Shown here in pieces: positions 26,775 through 34,753 of a stretch of 47,325 bases of DNA (positions within the stretch are counted from its first letter, which is position 1; each line of letters begins with the position of its first letter). The translations under genes were made by a program, and so were the position numbers. This DNA is from an uncultured Dokdonia sp. (GTDB lineage Bacteria > Bacteroidota > Bacteroidia > Flavobacteriales > Flavobacteriaceae). The DNA lies in assembly GCF_947492815.1 (NCBI RefSeq), contig NZ_CANLOB010000035.1, positions 1 to 47,325 on the forward strand, read 5' to 3'. The notes under the pieces are model-generated. The model had not been told where the DNA came from. It did not search any database and was given only the letters and a program-made list of their open reading frames with translations.

Positions 26775-27290
26775 ATGAAAAAAACAATTACCATACTATG
26801 TGCCTTTTTATGCATGCTCACCTTTCAAGGGTGCGGGATTTATTCATTTAATGGCATCTCTATTGACGAAAATATAAAAACCTTTCAAGTCAATTTTTTC
26901 CAAAACCAAGCGCCTATTGTAGAGCCTGGTATTGACCGTACCTTTACATTCGCATTGCAAGATTTAATTCAGGATCAAACAAATTTAAGTCTTGTTTCTA
27001 ATAATGGCGAACTCCTTTTTGAAGGAGAAATTGTAGAATATTATATCGCGCCACAAGCATCTACATCAGAAAATACAGCCGCTCAAAATAGGCTGACCAT
27101 CAGTGTAAACGTACGCTATTATAATAATACCAAAACTGATGGAGAAGATGATTTTGAAAGACGCTTTTCTTTCTTCTCTGATGTTCCTGCTACCACACAA
27201 TTAGTAGGAAGTGAATTAGATACTGCTCTAGAAGAGATTTTTGAACGTATCACTCAAGACATTGTTAATGAATCACTCGCTAAGTGGTAA
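26775..27290 (+). CDS. lptE: LptE family lipoprotein (LPS assembly)
   Basis: 171 residues. The signal peptide ends in a lipobox LTFQGC (Cys20) followed by GIYSF, the hallmark start of Bacteroidota LptE-like proteins. LptE plugs the LptD barrel that places lipopolysaccharide in the outer membrane. The body has the expected beta-rich layout (FQVNFFQNQAPIVEPGIDRTFTFALQDLIQDQT, LLFEGEIVEYYIAP) and a C-terminal helix. The gene sits between the sigma-54 activator and the TPR-like gene, which overlaps its stop (TAATG). Confidence 0.88.
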   Translation: MKKTITILCAFLCMLTFQGCGIYSFNGISIDENIKTFQVNFFQNQAPIVEPGIDRTFTFALQDLIQDQTNLSLVSNNGELLFEGEIVEYYIAPQASTSENTAAQNRLTISVNVRYYNNTKTDGEDDFERRFSFFSDVPATTQLVGSELDTALEEIFERITQDIVNESLAKW

Positions 27291-28198
27291 TGAATAAACA
27301 AGCACTTACATACCTATTAGAAAACCCTGAGAATATTTCAAGTTCTCAAACTACAGAGATTAGAGGACTAATAGATGAGTTTCCGTATTTTCAAAGTGCC
27401 CATGCCTTATACATTAAAGGTCTTAAAAATCAAGAAAGTTTTGCTTATAACAAAGCACTTAAAATAACAGCAGCACATACAACAGACAGATCTGTTCTAT
27501 TTGAATACATCACCTCAGATATATTTATTCAAAATGAAATAAGTACTCAAATAAAAGAACAAGAAACACATCTTAGAGCATTACACGTAGACGGCTTACA
27601 AGATATCTCATTACAACTTCAAGAAGAAAAGCAAGAAAAAGCTACAAAAATTTTAGATCCTAATTTATTTGTAGAAAAAGAAAACTCAGAAATCACAAAG
27701 CGTTCTCCCAAAGAAATACTCTCAGTAGGAAAACCGTTAGACTTTAATCAAAATGAAGTACATTCATTTCAGGAGTGGCTACAACTCTCTAGATTTTCTC
27801 CTATAAAAAGAGAAACTCCTTTAGAAAAAACAGCTTCAAAAGAAACAACTCTAACACATGAGAGTACAGAAAAAACATCTCCTTCTCAACAAGCAGCAAT
27901 TCAAGATACTGACCTCATTGTAAAGAAGCGTAAACAAGATATTATAGACTTTTTTATAGAATCTAATCCTAAAATTGAGTTTTCACCAACAACAGCACCG
28001 CCTAAAAAAAATCTTTCAAAAGAATCTCTCATACCTTCTGAGTCCTTAATGACAGAGACTTTAGCACGTGTTTATGTAGAGCAAAAAAACTTTAAAAAGG
28101 CAAAGCAAGCATATCGAATTTTAAGTTTGAAATATCCAGAAAAAAGTGGTTTCTTTGCAGACCAAATTCGAGCAGTAGAGCAATTAGAAGAAAAATAA
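27290..28198 (+). CDS. Hypothetical TPR-like protein between lptE and secG
   Basis: 302 residues starting at the ATG that overlaps the lptE stop codon (TAATG); an upstream GTG at 27284 is less likely. The N-terminal part is helical (LLENPENISSSQTTEIRGLIDEFPYFQSAHALYIKGLKNQ), with the look of a half-TPR. The middle is low-complexity, Lys/Glu/Thr/Ser-rich. The last ~45 residues resemble one TPR helix pair (TLARVYVEQKNFKKAKQAYRILSLKYPEKSG). No signal peptide is seen, so it is probably cytoplasmic. Function unknown. Confidence 0.82.
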   Translation: MNKQALTYLLENPENISSSQTTEIRGLIDEFPYFQSAHALYIKGLKNQESFAYNKALKITAAHTTDRSVLFEYITSDIFIQNEISTQIKEQETHLRALHVDGLQDISLQLQEEKQEKATKILDPNLFVEKENSEITKRSPKEILSVGKPLDFNQNEVHSFQEWLQLSRFSPIKRETPLEKTASKETTLTHESTEKTSPSQQAAIQDTDLIVKKRKQDIIDFFIESNPKIEFSPTTAPPKKNLSKESLIPSESLMTETLARVYVEQKNFKKAKQAYRILSLKYPEKSGFFADQIRAVEQLEEK

Positions 28199-28204
28199 AG
28201 AATT

Positions 28205-28543
28205 ATGAGTACATTTTATATATTTTTAGTACTAATCGTTATCGTAGCATTTTTACTAGTCGTAGTAATCATGGTACAAAACCCTAAAGGTGGAGGATTA
28301 TCTTCTTCTTTTGGAGGAGGAGGAACACAGCAATTAGGTGGTGTTCAAAAAACAACCGACTTCTTAGACAAAGCAACTTGGGGATTAGCGACCTTATTAT
28401 TGGTACTTATACTATTAAGTAACATTCCTATTTTTGGAGGAAATGGAAACGAGTCTCAAGTATTTGATGAAAATGCAGCACAAACTACAGCTCCAGCTCC
28501 ATTAAACACACCAGCAACAAACGATGATACATCGCAAGAATAA
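28205..28543 (+). CDS. secG: Protein translocase subunit SecG
   Basis: 112 residues. Two transmembrane helices (about 3-24 and 58-76) bracket the conserved MVQNPKGGGLSSSFGGGGTQQLGGVQKTTDFLDKATW region, and an Ala/Thr/Asp-rich tail follows. It is the accessory subunit of the SecYEG channel. It starts 6 nt after the TPR-like gene and is the last gene before the terminator at 28566-28596. Confidence 0.95.
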   Translation: MSTFYIFLVLIVIVAFLLVVVIMVQNPKGGGLSSSFGGGGTQQLGGVQKTTDFLDKATWGLATLLLVLILLSNIPIFGGNGNESQVFDENAAQTTAPAPLNTPATNDDTSQE

Positions 28544-28565
28544 TATATCGCATGTAAATGCCTCT

Positions 28566-28596
28566 AAAATGCCAGCTTAAAAAGCTGGCATTTTTT
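28566..28596 (+). terminator. Rho-independent terminator after secG
   Basis: AAAATGCCAGCTT pairs over 13 bp with AAGCTGGCATTTT around an AAA loop and is followed by a T run. It sits 22 nt after the secG stop and isolates the cluster from groES. Confidence 0.92.
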
Positions 28597-28597
28597 G

Positions 28598-28632
28598 TTT
28601 GACATCATCGTGTCATTTGCGCTGTAAATTTG
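28598..28632 (+). promoter_or_regulatory. Housekeeping-type promoter of groES
   Basis: TTTG (28598-28601) and TAAATTTG (28625-28632, exact TAnnTTTG) are 23 nt apart, predicting a start near 28639. An inverted repeat TGACA-N6-TGTCA (28600-28615) lies between the boxes and could bind a regulator. No CIRCE (HrcA) element is seen. Confidence 0.5.
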
Positions 28633-28646
28633 TCAGCCCAGTAGTG

Positions 28647-28662
28647 TTGGCATAATTTCTGA
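28647..28662 (+). promoter_or_regulatory. Possible sigma-54-like site upstream of groES
   Basis: TTGGCATAATTTCTGA resembles a -24/-12 promoter: TTGGCA matches -24 well, but the -12 dinucleotide is GA rather than GC. It is 79 nt before the groES ATG. Weak call, included because a sigma-54 activator gene is close by. Confidence 0.25.
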
Positions 28663-28725
28663 CTATCTGACTACTAGAGATTATAAAATTTAACTTATTT
28701 AACCTTAATAAATACGAATCAAAAA

Positions 28726-29001
28726 ATGGCTTTAAACATTAAACCACTTGCTGATCGTGTAGTGATAGAACCACTACCAGCAGAGACACAAACCGCATCT
28801 GGACTTTATATTCCTGATTCGGCGCAAGAGAAACAACAAAAAGGAAAAGTTGTTGCTGTAGGCTCTGGTAAAAAAGACCACGATATGACTGTAAAGACAG
28901 GGGATATTGTTATTTACGGAAAGTATGCTGGTACAGAACTTAAATTAGACGGCAATGATTATATGATTATGAAGGAAGAAGATATTCTTGCTATCGTATA
29001 A
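28726..29001 (+). CDS. groES: Co-chaperonin GroES
   Basis: 91 residues, the usual length. It opens MALNIKPLADRVVIEPLPAE and keeps the mobile loop (ETQTASGLYIPDSAQEKQ) that docks on GroEL, the KGKVVAVGSG motif and YGKYAGTE near the end. It caps the GroEL folding chamber. The distance to groEL is 474 nt, far more than usual, because an additional gene with inverted repeats lies between. Confidence 0.98.
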   Translation: MALNIKPLADRVVIEPLPAETQTASGLYIPDSAQEKQQKGKVVAVGSGKKDHDMTVKTGDIVIYGKYAGTELKLDGNDYMIMKEEDILAIV

Positions 29002-29010
29002 TATATGATG

Positions 29011-29033
29011 GCTTTAGGCAATATGCTTTAAGC
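29011..29033. repeat. Left inverted repeat of element inside groESL
   Basis: A 23-nt sequence beginning GCTTTAGGCAATATGC, 10 nt after the groES stop. It is the imperfect inverted match (20 of 23) of 29432-29454; with one G-U pair, 21 positions can pair in RNA. Confidence 0.8.
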
Positions 29034-29069
29034 ACCATGTGGTATACCTTAAATAATAAAACGAAGTAA

Positions 29070-29420
29070 ATGAGAGATTTTAGAAAATATAATATCTGGA
29101 AGTTAAGTCATTCACTTACGCTAGATATATATACAGTTTCTAAAAACTTTCCAAAAGCTGAAGTTTATGGTCTTACCTCACAAATACGAAGAGCTGCTTC
29201 TTCTATTCCAACAAATATAGCTGAAGGTTGTGGTAGAGATAGTGATGCAGAATTCAATCGCTTTTTAACAATAGCAATGGGTTCCGCAAGTGAAACAGAA
29301 TACTTACTTATCCTATCTAAAGATCTTCAATATATAGATAACACTTCATACGAAGATTTAAACTCAAAAGTAAACATCTGTAAACAAAAGATGTATTCTT
29401 TAAAACAAAAATTAAAATAA
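29070..29420 (+). CDS. Four-helix bundle protein (23S rRNA intervening-sequence protein family)
   Basis: 116 residues matching the S23/IVS four-helix-bundle family (TIGR02436-type) by the landmarks FRKYNIWKLSHSLTLDIY, FPKAEVYGLTSQIRRAASSIPTNIAEGCGR, FNRFLTIAMGSASETEYLL and a last helix. Family members form small pentameric bundles and are found within 23S rRNA intervening sequences and scattered in Bacteroidota genomes; their role is unknown. The gene lies between groES and groEL on the same strand, flanked by 23-nt inverted repeats, so it would be co-transcribed with the chaperonin genes. Confidence 0.92.
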   Translation: MRDFRKYNIWKLSHSLTLDIYTVSKNFPKAEVYGLTSQIRRAASSIPTNIAEGCGRDSDAEFNRFLTIAMGSASETEYLLILSKDLQYIDNTSYEDLNSKVNICKQKMYSLKQKLK

Positions 29421-29431
29421 CTTAGCATATA

Positions 29432-29454
29432 GCTTAACGCTTATTGCTTAAAGC
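29432..29454. repeat. Right inverted repeat of element inside groESL
   Basis: A 23-nt sequence ending TTATTGCTTAAAGC, 22 nt before the groEL ATG and 11 nt after the four-helix-bundle stop; partner of 29011-29033. Confidence 0.8.
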
Positions 29455-29475
29455 TTTTTTTAAAAATTTAAAAAT

Positions 29476-31110
29476 ATGGCAAAAGATATAAAATTTGACA
29501 TCGAAGCACGTGACGGTATTAAACGTGGTGTAGATGCACTTGCAAATGCAGTAAAAGTAACATTAGGACCTAAAGGACGTAATGTAATTATAAGTAAATC
29601 ATTTGGTGCTCCTCACGTAACAAAGGATGGGGTTACTGTTGCAAAAGAAATCGAACTAGAAGATGCTCTTGAAAATATGGGAGCTCAAATGGTGAAAGAA
29701 GTAGCTTCAAAAACAAATGATCTTGCAGGAGACGGTACTACTACAGCTACTGTTCTTGCACAGTCTATCGTAAAAGAAGGACTTAAAAACGTAGCCGCTG
29801 GTGCGAATCCAATGGATTTAAAACGCGGTATCGACAAAGCAGTAAACGCAATTACTGAAAATTTAGAAAAGCAAACAACAAAAGTAGGTAACTCTTCAAA
29901 AAAGATAGAGCAAGTAGCATCTATCTCTGCAAATAACGACAGTGTTATTGGAGAGCTTATTGCTGAAGCTTTTGGAAAAGTAGGAAAAGAAGGTGTCATT
30001 ACTGTAGAAGAAGCTAAAGGAACAGAAACGTATGTTGATGTTGTAGAAGGAATGCAGTTTGATCGCGGATATTTATCTCCATACTTTGTAACAAATAGTG
30101 AGAAAATGCAGGCAGAATTAGATAGTCCATACATCTTGCTTTTTGATAAGAAAATCTCTTCTATGAAAGATTTACTTCCTGTATTGGAGCCTGTAGCTCA
30201 AACAGGAAAACCACTTCTTATTATTGCAGAAGATGTAGATGGTGAAGCACTTGCTACATTGGTTGTAAATAAACTACGTGGTGCATTAAAAATTGCTGCT
30301 GTAAAAGCACCAGGATTTGGAGATCGTCGTAAAGCAATGCTAGAAGATATCGCTATCTTAACAGGTGGTACTGTAATCTCTGAAGAGCGTGGATTTACAT
30401 TAGAAAACGCAACAATCGATATGTTAGGAACTGCAGAGACCGTAACTATAGATAAAGATAATACGACTGTAGTAAACGGGGCTGGTCAAAAGAAAATGAT
30501 CAAAGCACGTGTAGGAGAGATCAAATCTCAAATAGAAACTACTACTAGTGATTACGATAAAGAAAAATTACAAGAACGTCTTGCTAAATTAGCAGGAGGG
30601 GTTGCTGTACTTTACGTAGGTGCTGCTTCAGAAATTGAAATGAAAGAAAAGAAAGACCGTGTAGATGATGCACTTCATGCAACACGTGCTGCCGTAGAAG
30701 AAGGTATTGTTGCTGGTGGAGGTGTTGCACTAGTACGTGCAAAAAGCGTTCTTGCAAAAGTAAAAACTGAAAATGCAGACGAAGCTACAGGTGTACAAAT
30801 CGTAAATCGTGCTATAGAAGAGCCATTACGTACTATTGTTTCAAATGCAGGTGGTGAAGGATCTGTTGTTATTGCAAAAGTAATGGAAGGTAAAAAAGAC
30901 TTCGGATACAATGCAAAAAATGGAGAATATACAGATATGATCAAAGCTGGGATCATCGATCCTAAAAAAGTAACGCGTGTTGCTTTAGAAAATGCAGCTT
31001 CTGTATCTGGAATGATCCTTACGACTGAGTGTGCTCTTACAGATATTAAAGAAGATGCTGCTCCTGCAATGCCACCAATGGGTGGAGGCGGAATGCCAGG
31101 CATGATGTAG
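29476..31110 (+). CDS. groEL: Chaperonin GroEL
   Basis: 544 residues, standard for the family. It forms the 14-mer ATP-driven folding chamber. ATP-site motifs are present (VTLGPKGRNV, GDGTTTATVLAQ), as are the hinge/apical landmarks (GMQFDRGYLSPYF, APGFGDRRKAMLEDIAILTGG) and GIVAGGGVAL. The C-terminal tail is of the Gly/Met type (GGGGMPGMM). The first codon lies 22 nt after the right inverted repeat, so that repeat could affect translation start if it folds. Confidence 0.98.
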   Translation: MAKDIKFDIEARDGIKRGVDALANAVKVTLGPKGRNVIISKSFGAPHVTKDGVTVAKEIELEDALENMGAQMVKEVASKTNDLAGDGTTTATVLAQSIVKEGLKNVAAGANPMDLKRGIDKAVNAITENLEKQTTKVGNSSKKIEQVASISANNDSVIGELIAEAFGKVGKEGVITVEEAKGTETYVDVVEGMQFDRGYLSPYFVTNSEKMQAELDSPYILLFDKKISSMKDLLPVLEPVAQTGKPLLIIAEDVDGEALATLVVNKLRGALKIAAVKAPGFGDRRKAMLEDIAILTGGTVISEERGFTLENATIDMLGTAETVTIDKDNTTVVNGAGQKKMIKARVGEIKSQIETTTSDYDKEKLQERLAKLAGGVAVLYVGAASEIEMKEKKDRVDDALHATRAAVEEGIVAGGGVALVRAKSVLAKVKTENADEATGVQIVNRAIEEPLRTIVSNAGGEGSVVIAKVMEGKKDFGYNAKNGEYTDMIKAGIIDPKKVTRVALENAASVSGMILTTECALTDIKEDAAPAMPPMGGGGMPGMM

Positions 31111-31178
31111 CCACAGCATGGCAGGCAATTATTTAGCTATTCCTGAATAGACAACTAATTGTTCAGTTATATATAGAA

Positions 31179-31218
31179 TATAAAAAGGTCTTTGTTTCGC
31201 AACAAAGACCTTTTTATA
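31179..31218. terminator. Strong bidirectional terminator after groEL
   Basis: An 18-bp perfect stem (TATAAAAAGGTCTTTGTT with its complement) closes on a TCGC tetraloop, with A and T runs at both ends. It lies about 70 nt after the groEL stop. Confidence 0.92.
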
Positions 31219-31266
31219 TTTCTAAAGAATCGAAAACAATCATTATATCGTTTAATGTTCTTTTTA

Positions 31267-31279
31267 CGCTTTCGCGAAA
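31267..31279. repeat. Truncated copy of the CGCTTTCGCGAAAGCG palindrome
   Basis: CGCTTTCGCGAAA is followed by T instead of G, so the right arm is broken. It lies in the gap between groEL and the symporter gene. Confidence 0.7.
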
Positions 31280-31298
31280 TGAAATGAAGCTGAAGTTT

Positions 31299-31319
31299 AT
31301 ACTGAGCTTGACGAAGTAT
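31299..31319. repeat. Short inverted-repeat unit in groEL-symporter gap
   Basis: ATACT and AGTAT enclose GAGCTTGACGA. The inner ACTGAGCTTGACGAAGT resembles a dispersed short repeat motif I associate with flavobacterial intergenic regions; only one copy is in this window, so repeat status is not proven here. The rest of the 279-bp gap holds the groEL terminator and AT-rich sequence. Confidence 0.4.
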
Positions 31320-31389
31320 GAAAGCATATACAACCACACACCAATGCTTATTCAAAAATCCGTACATTACAAATTCTAAACAATACCAT

Positions 31390-32889
31390 ATGCTTACAAA
31401 ACTGATTGTCTTAGGATTATATTTTGCTATTCTTGTTATTATAGGTGTTGTTGCCTCTAGAAGAGTAAAAGGAGTTAGTGATTTTTATGTAGGTGGTAAA
31501 AAACTAGGCTATTGGGCAGTTGCATTTTCTGCAAGGGCCACTGGGGAATCTGGATGGCTCCTTTTAGGACTCACAGGAATGGGAGCTATAGCAGGGTTTT
31601 CGGCATATTGGGTAGTTTTAGGAGAAGTATTAGGCGTAGGCATTTCATGGTTTTTTATGGCCAAACGTTTTAAACGCGCTACAGATACATACGACTCTAT
31701 TACTGTGCCTGATTATTTAGAAAGTCATTTTGATACAGGCAGAAAAACCATTCGTAAAGTAGCCGCTACTGCACTTTCATTATTTGTGGTTATCTATGTG
31801 AGTTCGCAAATAGATGCTACTGGAAAAGCTTTTGAATCATTATTAGGTATTAACTACTTTACCGGAGCTATTTTAGGCTTTGTTATTGTAATGGCCTATG
31901 TATACATCGGGGGATTTCTAGCGGCTGTTTGGTCAGATTTCTTTCAAGGTGTTCTCATGTTTTTCGGACTTGTTTGTTTGCCGTTTATTGCATGGTTATC
32001 TATTGATGATGGAGGGAGTATTGTAGAAGGGCTTACACAAATAGATCCAAATCTTACCAGTATTTGGGGAGATACTTCTTCTCCACTACTTACGGTATTT
32101 AGCATTTTAGGTTTTGCCATGATTGGACTTGGGTTTTTAGGTTCTCCACAGATTTACGTACGATTTATGTCTGTAAAAAATGAGGCAGAAATAGACAAAG
32201 GAAAATGGGTTGCTATCTTATTTACACTCCTCACCGATTTTGCCGCAGTAACCATTGGTTTATTAGGTCGCTATTTATTCACATCAGTTGGGCAAGACCC
32301 AGAAACTGTACTTGGTACAGCAGGAGAAGGTGTTTTAATTACTATGATAGAAAACTTATTACCTCTTGCCATTGTAGCTATTTATATTGCCATTGTATTA
32401 TCGGCAATCATGTCTACGATAGACTCTCTTATAGTAGTAGCTTCAAGTGCATTATCCCGAGATTTTTATCAAAAAATCATCAATCCTGCAGTAGAACAAA
32501 AAAAACTAACTCGAATTTCAAGAGTCATCACATTGGCACTTGCTGTTGTTGCTTTAATCATAGCAATGACTGTTGCCGTACTATCACCAGATAGAACTAT
32601 TTTCTGGTTTGTGATTTTTGGATGGTCAGGGATTGCAGCTACTTTCTGCCCTGTTATTATTTTATCCTTATTCTGGAAATCTTATTCAGAAAAAGGAGCA
32701 TTAGCTTCTATGATTACTGGATTTTTAAGTGTCCCCATATTCAAGTTTGTTGTTCAAGAAATTGATGGTATTGGAATTTATTTCGAAAAACTGGATGTGC
32801 TCGCGCCTTCTTTTTTATTATCAATTATTGCAGGAGTTATTTTCACAAAACTGTATCCTAGGAAGAACAAAAGCATATTGCCATTTTAA
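31390..32889 (+). CDS. Sodium/solute symporter (SSS family, PutP-like)
   Basis: 499 residues from the ATG at 31390, where the protein begins MLTKLIVLGLYFAIL, the usual first helix; an upstream reading from 31318 adds a hydrophilic lead across repeat sequence. About 13 transmembrane helices are predicted by eye. SSS landmarks are VSDFYVGGKKLGYWAVAFSARATGESGWLLLGLTG, GGFLAAVWSDFFQG (substrate/Na+ region) and AIVLSAIMSTIDSLIVVASSALSRD. The pattern is closest to the Na+/proline symporter PutP, but the substrate is not certain. Confidence 0.88.
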   Translation: MLTKLIVLGLYFAILVIIGVVASRRVKGVSDFYVGGKKLGYWAVAFSARATGESGWLLLGLTGMGAIAGFSAYWVVLGEVLGVGISWFFMAKRFKRATDTYDSITVPDYLESHFDTGRKTIRKVAATALSLFVVIYVSSQIDATGKAFESLLGINYFTGAILGFVIVMAYVYIGGFLAAVWSDFFQGVLMFFGLVCLPFIAWLSIDDGGSIVEGLTQIDPNLTSIWGDTSSPLLTVFSILGFAMIGLGFLGSPQIYVRFMSVKNEAEIDKGKWVAILFTLLTDFAAVTIGLLGRYLFTSVGQDPETVLGTAGEGVLITMIENLLPLAIVAIYIAIVLSAIMSTIDSLIVVASSALSRDFYQKIINPAVEQKKLTRISRVITLALAVVALIIAMTVAVLSPDRTIFWFVIFGWSGIAATFCPVIILSLFWKSYSEKGALASMITGFLSVPIFKFVVQEIDGIGIYFEKLDVLAPSFLLSIIAGVIFTKLYPRKNKSILPF

Positions 32890-32913
32890 CAACAATAATC
32901 CGTACGATTTATC

Positions 32914-32921
32914 TATTTTTG
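32914..32921 (+). promoter_or_regulatory. -7 box next to start codon of redoxin-fusion gene
   Basis: TATTTTTG fits TAnnTTTG and ends 7 nt before the ATG at 32929. The predicted start falls on or next to the ATG, so the mRNA could be leaderless. The -33 box is weak. Confidence 0.4.
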
Positions 32922-32928
32922 TGTCCTA

Positions 32929-34671
32929 ATGAAAAAGATATTTATATACCTGTTTTTATGCTTATTGTGCCTATCTGCATGTAAAGAAATTCCTGTAGCA
33001 ATTCCTGACGCCAGAATAAATGATTATGCACTGTATGATGAGACAGGTGATTTTCACAGACTATCTACCTATAATGACAGTAAGGCTATTGTATTATTTG
33101 TTCAGGGAAATGGTTGTCCTATTGTACGCAATGCACTATCAGATTTCCATGAAATAGTAAATGACTATCAATCGGAAGGGTTTACCTTTTTTATGATCAA
33201 CAGTAATATGCAAGATCATAGAGATGCTATCGCAAACGAGGTTAGTGATTTTAAATTTGAAGTTCCTGTATTACACGACGATGTACAATTAATAGCAGAT
33301 AAATTAGATATTACGATTACTGCAGAAGCTATCATATTAGATCCTACATCTAGGAATATTATTTTTAGAGGACCTCTCAATAACAGGTTGGACTATGAAA
33401 CCCAAAAAACAAAACCTACTGAAACTTACTTGAGAAATGCGCTTGATGCTATTCTAGAAAACAAGGCACCTATCAGTAAGCAAGAAGTTGCTAGAGGCTG
33501 TAGAGTTACTAGAAGAAACACCATAGAAAAAGATACACTCACCTTCACAAAAGACATTGCCCCTATTCTAACAAATCATTGTGTTCGGTGTCATATAGAC
33601 GGTGGTGTTGCTCCATGGTCTATGACCGATTATGATAAAATTGTTGGCTGGTCTGCGATGATAGAGCAAGTAATGCTCAGTAAACGTATGCCCCCTTGGA
33701 AAGCAGATCCTACGATTGGTTCATTTAGTAATACCTTTGGACTTGCTGAAAAAGATCGTAGAAAATTAGTCCGTTGGATTAATGATGGAATGAATTATGG
33801 AGAAGGAAACGACCCTTTAAAAGCATTAAAACCTCAAGAAGCGCTTATTCCTGAAACTACTTTAGTACCAGATACTACTATTGTTCTTAAAAAAGAAATC
33901 ATACCTGCCACAGGACTAATCGATTATCGTCATCAAAGAATTAAACTAAATCTTCCTGAAGGAAAATGGCTTGCTGGGGTAACGATTGTACCTGGTAATC
34001 CTAAGGTGGTCCATCACGCTACATTAGCAAGTTCTTCAAAACCTCAACTTGTCGTAGACCGACCAGAAAGACAATGGATTGATAATCTTATTGCAGTAGT
34101 TGCAAGCGGAACTTCCAAGTCTACTATCTTTCCAAATAAATCTGGAATTTATATCGATAAGGATATAGAATTAATATTACAAACACATTACACAACTACT
34201 GGAAGGCAAGAAGAAGACATCACTAAAATTCATTTGTATTTTCATGATGAAAAACCTGAAAAGCAATACTATTCTTTAGGGGTATTCTCTGAAAATTTTG
34301 AAATACAACCGTATGAAAAAAGTACACCAGCTGTAGCGCAAGACAAGATAACAGAAGATGTATATGTACATAGTATTTTCCCACATATGCATTTTCGTGG
34401 TAAGCAAATGAAAATTACAGCTCAAAAACCTGATGGCGAAATAATTGATTTAATTTCCGTACCTGATTTTGACTTTAACTGGCAACTAGTATATACTTAT
34501 ACAGAGCCTATATTATTACCTAAAGGAACTGTCATTACTGCTAAAGGTATTTTTAATAATTCTTTTCAAAACCCTCTAAATCCTGACCCTTCTAAAGAAG
34601 TAACTTTTGGATATCAGAGTAGTGACGAAATGTTTATGGGACTTGTAAATTATACAATTGTAGGAGAATAA
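32929..34671 (+). CDS. Redoxin - cytochrome c - copper monooxygenase-like (PHM-type) fusion lipoprotein
   Basis: 580 residues. Signal peptide with lipobox LCLSAC (Cys18). Residues ~25-180 are a thioredoxin-fold redoxin domain with one Cys at the active-site loop (GNGCPIVRN, Cys63). Residues ~200-295 are a cytochrome c-like module with heme site CVRCH (218-222) and a candidate distal Met254 (RMPPW). Residues ~315-580 resemble the ascorbate-dependent type II copper monooxygenase fold: HH (362-363), H420 in LQTHYTTTG, HMH (486-488) in FPHMHFRGKQM, and Met568 in SSDEM match the CuH and CuM ligands of peptidylglycine hydroxylating monooxygenase. All three modules probably face the periplasm. Substrate unknown. 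Confidence 0.85.
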   Translation: MKKIFIYLFLCLLCLSACKEIPVAIPDARINDYALYDETGDFHRLSTYNDSKAIVLFVQGNGCPIVRNALSDFHEIVNDYQSEGFTFFMINSNMQDHRDAIANEVSDFKFEVPVLHDDVQLIADKLDITITAEAIILDPTSRNIIFRGPLNNRLDYETQKTKPTETYLRNALDAILENKAPISKQEVARGCRVTRRNTIEKDTLTFTKDIAPILTNHCVRCHIDGGVAPWSMTDYDKIVGWSAMIEQVMLSKRMPPWKADPTIGSFSNTFGLAEKDRRKLVRWINDGMNYGEGNDPLKALKPQEALIPETTLVPDTTIVLKKEIIPATGLIDYRHQRIKLNLPEGKWLAGVTIVPGNPKVVHHATLASSSKPQLVVDRPERQWIDNLIAVVASGTSKSTIFPNKSGIYIDKDIELILQTHYTTTGRQEEDITKIHLYFHDEKPEKQYYSLGVFSENFEIQPYEKSTPAVAQDKITEDVYVHSIFPHMHFRGKQMKITAQKPDGEIIDLISVPDFDFNWQLVYTYTEPILLPKGTVITAKGIFNNSFQNPLNPDPSKEVTFGYQSSDEMFMGLVNYTIVGE

Positions 34672-34753
34672 GTAGTGTATCTTTAGTTTCTGAACGTAAG
34701 TATTTAAAAAATACGTGTACTAATCATTTTAATACTCGTCAAACACTATTTAT

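Larger units (their letters stand above)
29011..29454 (+). mobile_element. Inverted-repeat-bounded element between groES and groEL
   Basis: A 444-bp unit made of two 23-nt imperfect inverted repeats and one four-helix-bundle gene. The family of that gene includes the proteins encoded by intervening sequences of bacterial 23S rRNA, which also lie inside inverted repeats. No target-site duplication or transposase is visible, so mobility is an inference. Confidence 0.4.

Noticed and set aside
28600..28725. CIRCE (HrcA) operator upstream of groES
   Set aside because: No TTAGCACTC-N9-GAGTGCTAA-like sequence is present; only TGACA/TGTCA repeats are seen.
29685..30134. Antisense open frame inside groEL (and another at 30675-31103)
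   Set aside because: groEL is fully conserved across the region, and the antisense products are low-complexity Ser/Thr/Ala/Phe sequences.
31167..31367. 66-codon minus-strand frame after groEL
   Set aside because: It runs straight through the groEL terminator hairpin and the repeat sequences, so it is not a gene.
32205..32594. 129-codon frame overlapping the symporter gene
   Set aside because: Cys/His-rich shadow of the SSS transporter in another frame.
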